Of a DNA stretch of 64,000 nucleotides, positions 57,548 through 64,000 are shown piece by piece (position 1 is the first letter of the stretch; every line of letters starts with the position of its first letter). The notes under the pieces were generated by a model. The model worked only from the letters and a program-made list of their open reading frames with translations, did not search any database and was not told the origin of the DNA. The stretch lies in contig JAEYVE010000296.1 in NCBI GenBank assembly GCA_023432025.1, positions 3,076-67,075 on the forward strand, read 5' to 3'. The position numbers and the translations under genes are program-made. The stretch comes from Pseudomonadota bacterium. GTDB taxonomy: Bacteria; Myxococcota_A; Polyangia; Polyangiales; Polyangiaceae.

Positions 57548-57573
57548 AAAAAAACCGCCGGCGCGTGGCCGGC
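57548..57573 (-). terminator. Intrinsic terminator of the PD40 lipoprotein gene
   Basis: GCCGGC (57573-57568) and GCCGGC (57562-57557) pair around a 5 nt loop, followed by GG and seven T on the minus strand. It starts about 30 nt after the stop at 57604. The rest of 57316-57547 is plain spacer upstream of tRNA-Pro and holds its promoter. Confidence 0.85.
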
Positions 57574-57603
57574 CGTCTTCGTGCCTCGTCGAGGAGGCTC
57601 GGG

Positions 57604-59580
57604 TCACTTGAGGATGATCGGGGGGACCGGCGGGATCTTGAACTCGTCCCAGGCGGGCGTGACGTTGTTCGTGCCGAGCGGGGTGACGTTGCCCTCCGCG
57701 TCCACCAGATTGTTCTGGTTCCAGAGGTAGATGGCCGGGTAGCTCTCGATGGCGCCGTCCGCGTGCTTGACGATGGTCGCCATGTAGAGCTGCGAAGCGG
57801 GGCTCGTGCGCGAGTTGCCACGGTTGATGGCGAAGGGTGAGTTGCGCGACGTCGAGAAGATCAAGAAGTAGAAGGTGCGGCCCGTGTCGTCCGTGGCGGT
57901 GGACGGAGCCCACTTCGCCCAGCTGTTGTAGAGCTGCCCGGCGGTGCCTTCCGAGGGGCAGATCGGATCGTTCGCGGTGAGGCGATGCGGCTCTCCGCCG
58001 CTCGCCGGCACGACGTAGATGTCGCTGTCGGGGCGGTAGTAGACGTGATTGAACGAGTCTTCGCGTCCGCCGCTGGTGGTGAACTGGGGCACACGATTGA
58101 ACGCGATGAGCGAGTCGTCCGGCGCGAAATCCGGGTAGTACTCGAAGAACTCCGGCGAAGAGGCGCCGGGAACGCCTGCCGCGGGGCCGCCTTGCCCGTC
58201 TCGGAACGGCACGGTGTACACGTCGACCGAGGTGGCCTGCCCCACGCGACCGTCCTGTGGCACGTCCGTGGACGTGTAAATGATGGTGGCGCCGTCGTGG
58301 CTCCAATCGGCGAGCACGGGGCTCTGTGTGTCACCCTCGCGCGGAATGACGCTCCAGCCCGTGCCCTGCAAACCGGCGAGCGCCGTTTGAAGCGCTTGGC
58401 CCTGGTTTTGAGAGTCGAGCTCTTCTTTCGTCAAGGCGGTGCGCAAGTCGACCGGGACCGGTGCCGGCGACGCCAAGTCGATCCAAACGAGCTCGGTGGG
58501 CTCGGTCGACATCACGGTGCCGTCGTGAGTGCGCCAGGCGCCGCTCGCGAGATCGCGCCGGCTCCAGGTCGTGATCATGCGGCGCTTGCCGGTGTTCCAA
58601 TCGTTTGCGCTGAAGGTGGGCGTGCCGAGCCACGTCATGGATGCCATGGCCGCGCCCGCCGCGGAGAGGAACTCGGGGGCGCCGCCGCGAGACCCTTCCT
58701 CGATGCTGGAGAGGCGCAGGTTCCACTCCCAGTCGTCGCCCGTCGCGACGCTCCGTCCGTCGGGCGTGGACGTGTGGCAACCGACGCAAGTGGACTTGCC
58801 CGGGTCGGGCGTGTCCTTGGCGCGCAAGTTTGCGTTTTGTGAGATGGAGGTGCCCCCGATGTCCCCCGGCGCGAGCGCCGTGATGACACCCTCGTCGCCG
58901 ACGCCGAAGCCGTACAGCTTGTTCGTTTGCTGGCCGGGCGTGGTGCCGGTGGAGCCCCAGAACACCATGCTGCCACCGGCCGCCACCGGAGCGATGCGGA
59001 ACGTGCCCGTGGCTTCCGAGGGCGCGCCGGAACCGTCGCCGCTGCGGATGACGTAGGTGATGTCCTCGTCGTGAACGTTCTTGCTCAAGCCCTCCCAAAT
59101 TTCCTTGGGGAGGTAGTAGGGCATTTGGTTCGTGTAGACGACGAGCTGGTTCTTCTCTTTCTCCGCGCTCAGGGTGATCTTGTGCACGCTGCCGCCGCCC
59201 TCGAAGTTGAAGCGTGGTCGCGTCCATCCGGCGGGGAACAGGGTGCCGCTCGCCGGCTCCACTACACACGGCCCGGCCCCCGACGCAGCACCATCGAGAG
59301 ACGCCTGTTCCGCCGGCGTCACGCCTTCGACGATGGGCTCCGCCGGAAAGTCCTCGCAGTTTGCCTCGCACTCGGGAACGAGAATGCCGCCGGGAAGAGT
59401 GGGGCCCCCGGGAAGCGTTGGGGCGCCCCCGGTCTCGCCACCGGGCAAGGTCACCGCGCCACCGGTGCCACCGCTGCCGCCCTGCTGAGGCCCGACTTCG
59501 CGCGCCTTTTCGCTCGAGCAGGCCGCGAACGTCGCGGCGGACAAGATCAAGAGGGTAGGAAGAGAAGCAGTGTTGCGCAT
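57604..59580 (-). CDS. PD40/TolB-like lipoprotein with one CxxCH motif
   Basis: The 658-residue protein has a lipoprotein signal (LSAATFAACSSEK), a Gly/Thr linker, a small Cys pair (VPECEANCED) and then a beta-propeller-like body with PD40-type units (VLADWSHDGATIIYTSTD, YYPDFAPDDSLIAFNRVPQF). One CVGCH motif near residue 265 (DPGKSTCVGCHTSTPDG) is the c-type haem pattern. The HDGTVMSTEPTELVWID and YYRPDSDIYVVPASGGEP segments also look like TolB propeller blades. The surface-anchored function is unknown. The other lipoprotein with a single CxxCH is at 7750-9777. Confidence 0.78.
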   Translation of the reverse strand: MRNTASLPTLLILSAATFAACSSEKAREVGPQQGGSGGTGGAVTLPGGETGGAPTLPGGPTLPGGILVPECEANCEDFPAEPIVEGVTPAEQASLDGAASGAGPCVVEPASGTLFPAGWTRPRFNFEGGGSVHKITLSAEKEKNQLVVYTNQMPYYLPKEIWEGLSKNVHDEDITYVIRSGDGSGAPSEATGTFRIAPVAAGGSMVFWGSTGTTPGQQTNKLYGFGVGDEGVITALAPGDIGGTSISQNANLRAKDTPDPGKSTCVGCHTSTPDGRSVATGDDWEWNLRLSSIEEGSRGGAPEFLSAAGAAMASMTWLGTPTFSANDWNTGKRRMITTWSRRDLASGAWRTHDGTVMSTEPTELVWIDLASPAPVPVDLRTALTKEELDSQNQGQALQTALAGLQGTGWSVIPREGDTQSPVLADWSHDGATIIYTSTDVPQDGRVGQATSVDVYTVPFRDGQGGPAAGVPGASSPEFFEYYPDFAPDDSLIAFNRVPQFTTSGGREDSFNHVYYRPDSDIYVVPASGGEPHRLTANDPICPSEGTAGQLYNSWAKWAPSTATDDTGRTFYFLIFSTSRNSPFAINRGNSRTSPASQLYMATIVKHADGAIESYPAIYLWNQNNLVDAEGNVTPLGTNNVTPAWDEFKIPPVPPIILK

Positions 59581-59748
59581 GCCAAAAGGTCTCCGCGCCC
59601 GCGCCGGGGCGCTCCAGTGACACCGCTATCATGCACTACGAGGGCGCGCACGATGCCAGAGAAGTGCACGAGCGGAAATCTTCACTACGGGCGCGTGCTC
59701 TGGAGATCCCTGTGGCAGCCCGGGTGAACGGTGCTGCTCTGGGTGAAA

Positions 59749-62700
59749 CTATTCGGCGCTGGAGGGCGCGGGAGCCAGCTGCTCTCTCCGCCGCCCCGAG
59801 AGACCGCGCAACACGACGTAAAAGACCGGCGTCAGAAAGAGCCCGAAGAGCGTTACCCCGATCATTCCGGCGAGCACGGTGACGCCAAGCACGCGGCGTA
59901 CTTCCGCGCCAGCGCCCGTGGCGAGCACGAGCGGCACCACGCCAGCGATGAACGCTACCGAAGTCATCACGATGGGTCGCAGGCGAAGGTGGCACGCCTC
60001 GATCGCTGCTTCCACGGTGCTCTTGCCCTGCTTTTCGAGGTCGCTCGCGAACTCCACGATGAGGATGGCGTTTTTGCTGGCGAGCCCCATGAGGACGACC
60101 AAGCCGACCTGAACGAAGACGTTGTTGTCTCCGCCCGTGAGGCGAATGCCCAGCATCGCGGAGAGCACGCACAAGGGAACGATGAGCAAAATGGCGAGCG
60201 GCAGGATCCAACTTTCGTACAAAGCAGCCAGCACCAAAAACACCAAGAGCAGCGCCAGTGGAAACACGAGGAGACTGGCGCGTCCCTCGGTGACCTGCTG
60301 AAAGCTCAGATCCGTCCACTCGAAGCCCATCCCGACGGGCAAAATCTGCGGCGCCAGCTCGTTGATTTTGGCGATGGCGTCCGCCGACGAGGTCACGCGG
60401 GGATCCGTGTTGCCGATCAAATCGGCTGCGGGGTAGCCGTTGTAGCGGACGACGGGGTCCGGGCCGTAGCTCGGCTCCACGCTGGCCAGGCTGCCGAGCT
60501 GCACCATTTCTCCCGCGGCGTTGCGCGTCTGAAAGTTCGCGATGGACTCGACGTTGCGACGGTACGGCGCGTCTGCTTGGACCATCACGCGGAAGTTGCG
60601 GCCGAAGAGCAAGAAGTCGTTGACGTAGAGTGAGCCCAGGTACACCTGCGTCGTCTCGAACAGATCGGTCAGCGCGACGCCGCGCGCCTTGGCGCGCGTA
60701 CGGTCCACGTTCAGCTGAAGCTGAGGAACGTTGGGCTGGTAGGAAGAGATGGGAAAGAGAAAACCAGGCTCCGAAACGAGCGCGCCCGACAGCGCCTTCA
60801 CGGCGCGATCGAGCTCGGCATAGCCGAGGCCCGTGCGGTCCTGGACGTACAGTGAGTAACCGGAGCCGGTTCCGATGCCCAAGATGGGCGGCGGCATCAG
60901 CGCCATGCCGATGCCGTCGCCGAGCGCTGCAAACTTTCCGTTGAGCTCCTGCGCCAGGGCCTCGGCGGGCTGCTCGCGCAGCTCTGGATCCGTCAGCGTG
61001 AGGTACAGCGCGCCCGCGTTGGGTGTGCTGGTGCCTTGCAGCGGGTTCATGCCGGGGAGTGCCACCGCGTGCGCCACGCCGGGCGTATCGAGGGCAATTT
61101 TGCTCATTTGGCTCATGAACGCTTCCGTGCGATCGAGCGATGCGCCTTCCGGTAGCGCCGCCACGCTGAGCAAGTAGAGCTTGTCCTGAGTCGGGATGAA
61201 GCCACCTGGCACGGAGCGGAACGCGAGCACGGTGAGCGCGATGAGACCGCCGTGAAGCAAGAGCGCTCGAGTGCGACGCCTGAGAACCGCGCCGACCACG
61301 CGCGAATAGCCATGGCTTGCGCGTGTGAAGGCGCGATTGAACGGGCGGAACACCCATCCGAACAGCCTCTCGATGACGCGAGAGAAGCGGTCGGGCGGCG
61401 CGTCGCGGGCCTTGAGCAGCGTCGCCGCTAGGGCCGGCGAAAGCGTGAGGGAGTTGATGGCGGAGATGACCGTGGAAATGGCGATGGTGACCGCGAACTG
61501 GCGGTAGAATTGCCCTGTGACGCCGGTCAGGAACGCCATGGGCACGAACACCGCGCACAGGACCAGCGCGATGGCGATGATGGGGCCGCTCACCTCACGC
61601 ATGGCTTGATGTGCCGCCGCTCGCGGCTTTAGGCCGGCTTCGATGTTGCGCTCGATGTTCTCCACCACGACGATGGCGTCGTCGACGACGATGCCGATGG
61701 CGAGGACCAGCCCGAAGAGGGTGAGGGTGTTGACGGAGAAGCCGAGTAAGAGCAGCGCGGCGAACGTGCCGACGATGGACACCGGCACGGCGAGCAGCGG
61801 GATGATCGCGGCGCGCCACGTCTGCAAGAACAGGATCACCACGAGCACGACGAGCAGCGCTGCCTCGAACAGCGTCTCGACCACCGAGCGCACGGACTTT
61901 TTGACGAAGACGGTCGGGTCGTAGACGACCTTCCACTCGAGCCCCGGCGGGAAATCCTCCGCCAGAGTAGCCATTTTGTCGCGCACCGCGTCCGACAGCT
62001 CGATGACGTTGGAGCCGGGGGCCTGGAACACGCCGAGCGCCGCGGCCGGTGTGTCGTCGAGGAGCGAGCGCAGCGAGTACTCGGAGGCGCCGAGCTCCAG
62101 GCGAGCCACGTCACGAAGCCGCGTCACCTCACCGCCAGGCCCCGAGTGGAGCACGATTTCGCCGAACTCTTCCTCCGTCGCGAGGAGTCCTCGCGCGTTG
62201 ATGGAGAGCGAAAAGTCAGCGGGGTCCTGTTGAGGCGGCGCGCCGAGCTGCCCGGCCGATACCTGGACGTTTTGCTCGCGGATGGCGCGTACGACGTCAC
62301 CCGCCGTGAGCCCCCGCGCGGCGACCTTCGGCGGATCGAGCCACACCCGCATCGAGTAGTCACCGGCGCCGAAGGCGATCGCGTCGCCCACGCCTGGCAC
62401 CCGCGCGATTTCGTCGCGGATACGCAGGGTGATGTAGTTGCGCAGGTAGAGCGTGTCGTAGGTTCCCTCCGGCGCGGTGAGGTGAACGACCATCGTCAGG
62501 TTGGGCGAGCGCTTTTGCGTCGTGACGCCGAGGCGCCGCACGTCCTCGGGCAAGCGCGGCAAGGCTTGCGCGACCCGGTTTTGAACCTCCACCTGAGCGA
62601 TGTCGACGTCTGTCCCGGGACGGAACGTGACGGTGAGCAAAAGCGTTCCGTCGCTTCCGGCGACGGACTTCATGTAGCTCATGTCCGGGACGCCGTTGAT

Positions 62701-62910
62701 CACTTCCTCGAGCGGAGTTGCTACGGCCTCGGCGACCACCTCGGGGTTGGCGCCCGGGTAGAACGCGCGCACCTGCACGGTTGGCGGCACCACGTCGGGG
62801 TACTCGGTGATGGGCAGGAGCGGCAGCGAGATGAGTCCCGCCGTGAAGAGCACGATGGAGAGCACCGCCGCGAAGATGGGGCGGTCGACGAAGAAGCGCG
62901 CGATGTTCAT
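59749..62910 (-). CDS. RND efflux pump inner-membrane transporter (HAE1/AcrB-type)
   Basis: The 1053-residue transporter begins MNIARFFVDRPIFAAVLSI with further HAE1 hallmarks: VQVRAFYPGANPEVVAEAVA, GLVLAIGIVVDDAIVVVENI carrying the paired Asp of the proton relay in TM4, and RRVLGVTVLAGMIGVTLFGL toward the end. Twelve TM helices and two large periplasmic loops are expected. It would export drugs, detergents or fatty compounds with the adaptor encoded immediately upstream (4 nt ATGA overlap) and a TolC-like channel not in the window. Substrate cannot be predicted. Confidence 0.94.
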   Translation of the reverse strand: MNIARFFVDRPIFAAVLSIVLFTAGLISLPLLPITEYPDVVPPTVQVRAFYPGANPEVVAEAVATPLEEVINGVPDMSYMKSVAGSDGTLLLTVTFRPGTDVDIAQVEVQNRVAQALPRLPEDVRRLGVTTQKRSPNLTMVVHLTAPEGTYDTLYLRNYITLRIRDEIARVPGVGDAIAFGAGDYSMRVWLDPPKVAARGLTAGDVVRAIREQNVQVSAGQLGAPPQQDPADFSLSINARGLLATEEEFGEIVLHSGPGGEVTRLRDVARLELGASEYSLRSLLDDTPAAALGVFQAPGSNVIELSDAVRDKMATLAEDFPPGLEWKVVYDPTVFVKKSVRSVVETLFEAALLVVLVVILFLQTWRAAIIPLLAVPVSIVGTFAALLLLGFSVNTLTLFGLVLAIGIVVDDAIVVVENIERNIEAGLKPRAAAHQAMREVSGPIIAIALVLCAVFVPMAFLTGVTGQFYRQFAVTIAISTVISAINSLTLSPALAATLLKARDAPPDRFSRVIERLFGWVFRPFNRAFTRASHGYSRVVGAVLRRRTRALLLHGGLIALTVLAFRSVPGGFIPTQDKLYLLSVAALPEGASLDRTEAFMSQMSKIALDTPGVAHAVALPGMNPLQGTSTPNAGALYLTLTDPELREQPAEALAQELNGKFAALGDGIGMALMPPPILGIGTGSGYSLYVQDRTGLGYAELDRAVKALSGALVSEPGFLFPISSYQPNVPQLQLNVDRTRAKARGVALTDLFETTQVYLGSLYVNDFLLFGRNFRVMVQADAPYRRNVESIANFQTRNAAGEMVQLGSLASVEPSYGPDPVVRYNGYPAADLIGNTDPRVTSSADAIAKINELAPQILPVGMGFEWTDLSFQQVTEGRASLLVFPLALLLVFLVLAALYESWILPLAILLIVPLCVLSAMLGIRLTGGDNNVFVQVGLVVLMGLASKNAILIVEFASDLEKQGKSTVEAAIEACHLRLRPIVMTSVAFIAGVVPLVLATGAGAEVRRVLGVTVLAGMIGVTLFGLFLTPVFYVVLRGLSGRRREQLAPAPSSAE

Positions 62911-64000
62911 CGCTCCGGGTCTCCAAGCGCGCTCGGGCGCGCGGGCCGCGCCGAAACGGGAACGTCGGGGCGCACCTTGGCGAGACCACTCACGATCACC
63001 GGCTCACCTTCGGTGAGCCCCTCGCTGACGATTCGGTAGCGCTCGAGCGCTCGCCCGAGTTTGACGTTGCGCCGCTGGGCGCGGCCGTCCTTCACGACGT
63101 ACACGTACTTGCGGTCTTGGTCCGTGAGCACGGCCTTGCCGTCGACGATGAGGGTGCGCACCTTGCTCCGTCCCAGGAGCCGCACGCTCGCGTAGAGACC
63201 CGGCGACAACGCGCGATCGGCGTTGTCGAGGCGCGCGCGCATCCGCACCGTGCCCGTGGTCTGCTCCACGCGATTGTCCACGAAATCGACGACGCCGGTG
63301 AAGGGGAAGCCGTCGTCTCCAGCTCGGGCGACGAGGACCCTGAGGCCTTCTTGCGTCGAACCGAGCGCCCCTGGGGGGTTCTTTCCGACGTGGCGTAGGT
63401 ACGTTTCCTCGTCACAGTCGAAGTAGACGTAGATTGGATCGAGCGACACCAATGTAGTGAGCAGGGTCGGCGTCGGCGCGCCGGTCACGAAGTCACCGAG
63501 CGAAACCACGGCGCGGCTGATGCGACCGTCCAAGGGCGCACGAACCTCCGTGTAAGACAGGTTGAGCTGCGCGAGCTCACGCGCTGCCTCCGCGGCGTGA
63601 AGCTCCGCCTTGGCTTGCGCGGAATCCGACTGGCGCGTGTCGTAGTCCTCCTGCGTGATGGCGTCCCTGCGGAGCAAGATGGCGGCGCGTTTGACGTCTC
63701 GCTTGGCGAGGTCGAGCTTCGCTCGGGCCCGTCCGACGTTCGCCTCGGCTTGCGCGAGCTCTGCTTGGTACGGGCGAGGATCGATGACGAACAGCAAGTC
63801 GCCTTGCTTCACCTCGACGCCCTCTTGGCTCGGGATGGACTTCACGTAGCCCGGCACGCGCGCGAACACGCGCACGTCGTGCGGCGATTCGACCCTTCCG
63901 TTGAAGTCGTCCCAGGGCGCCAGCTCGCGCGCGAAAACGGGCACCACCTCGACGGCTGGTGGCGGCATCTGCGTGCCGGGGCCCGGCTCCGGCGCAGCCT
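62907..64000 (-). CDS. RND efflux membrane-fusion (adaptor) protein, partial
   Basis: About 364 C-terminal residues are visible; the N-terminus, presumably with a lipoprotein signal, is beyond the window (the last visible upstream codons read AAPEPGPGTQMPPP). Landmarks are the hairpin and barrel-sandwich pieces VRVFARVPGYVKSIPSQEGV, DLLFVIDPRPYQAELAQAEA, LSYTEVRAPLDGRISRAVVS and SPGLYASVRLLG. It links the pump to the outer-membrane channel. It overlaps the pump gene by 4 nt, so the two are co-translated. Confidence 0.92.
   Translation of the reverse strand, partial: AAPEPGPGTQMPPPAVEVVPVFARELAPWDDFNGRVESPHDVRVFARVPGYVKSIPSQEGVEVKQGDLLFVIDPRPYQAELAQAEANVGRARAKLDLAKRDVKRAAILLRRDAITQEDYDTRQSDSAQAKAELHAAEAARELAQLNLSYTEVRAPLDGRISRAVVSLGDFVTGAPTPTLLTTLVSLDPIYVYFDCDEETYLRHVGKNPPGALGSTQEGLRVLVARAGDDGFPFTGVVDFVDNRVEQTTGTVRMRARLDNADRALSPGLYASVRLLGRSKVRTLIVDGKAVLTDQDRKYVYVVKDGRAQRRNVKLGRALERYRIVSEGLTEGEPVIVSGLAKVRPDVPVSARPARPSALGDPER

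Noticed and set aside
59636..61558. 640-residue minus-strand open frame
   Set aside because: Same-strand shifted frame across the end of the RND pump gene; no domain and Arg-rich.

Overview
The window is GC-rich (roughly two-thirds G+C by eye) and gene-dense, and reads as chromosome of a myxobacterium (Myxococcota, probably Polyangia-like). The evidence is a GltJ/AgmX-type zinc-ribbon + GYF + TonB-like protein (19215-21011), a Tgl/PilF-type TPR lipoprotein (42820-43632), a MYXO-CTERM-like tail on a Cys-rich exported protein (6510-7481), a sulfatase-like membrane protein carrying a MopE-like calcium motif, many large lipoproteins with Gly/Thr linkers, and an NtrC-type regulator. No lineage marker was compared by search, so the placement is an inference.

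Layout. 1-1943: 5' part of a hydantoinase/5-oxoprolinase gene (minus). 2040-4094: CPA2 cation/proton antiporter. 4274-5950: EttA. 6111-9777: three exported proteins. 9774-12366: clpS-clpA, with clpA overlapping the next lipoprotein gene. 12765-13566: two small conserved-looking genes. 13876-21011 (plus): NtrC regulator, queA-tgt, a MshEN-receiver-TPR protein and the GltJ-like protein. 21034-21420: three imperfect ~150 bp repeats with terminator-like hairpins. 21485-21867: RNase P RNA (minus), about 20 nt downstream of an RpoH-type sigma gene. 23053-25219: ErpA/IscA-type protein and an unknown zinc-ribbon protein (minus). 25286-28064: hisF, an unknown 509-residue protein and a TerB-like protein. 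28076-34530: receiver protein, START-like exported protein, ABC-2 permease, small membrane protein, XerC/D recombinase, sulfatase-like protein. 34783-36198: biotin carrier protein and two Bor-like lipoproteins. 36439-37774: PfpI-type protein whose 3' end runs into a decayed ISL3-type element, beside tRNA-Val(CAC). 38919-44421 (minus): tsaB, tgl/pilF, rodZ-like, recO, murJ and engB in one direction. 44496-47800: a TonB-dependent receptor with an N-terminal TonB-C-like domain, plus an overlapping lipoprotein gene. 48033-53315 (plus): exported DODA-type dioxygenase, fumC, holin-like protein, very basic histone-like protein, RhlE. 53319-55174: universal stress protein and HEAT-repeat protein. 55252-64000 (minus): GH5 mannanase-type lipoprotein, tRNA-Pro(GGG), PD40/CxxCH lipoprotein, and an RND efflux pump with its adaptor (cut by the window end).

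How it fits together. Most of the window is housekeeping (tRNA modification, RNase P, Clp proteolysis, Fe-S assembly, recombination, murein lipid II flipping, fumarase) mixed with envelope and motility functions. No phage, CRISPR array or intact IS is visible. The less ordinary content is the receptor with a built-in transducer-like domain, the repeat blocks (a dispersed TGCGGGAGCACCG element, 45 bp and 37 bp tandem copies, the triplicated terminator repeat), the exported DODA dioxygenase, the paired Bor-like lipoproteins, and the TLLG-repeat zinc-ribbon protein.
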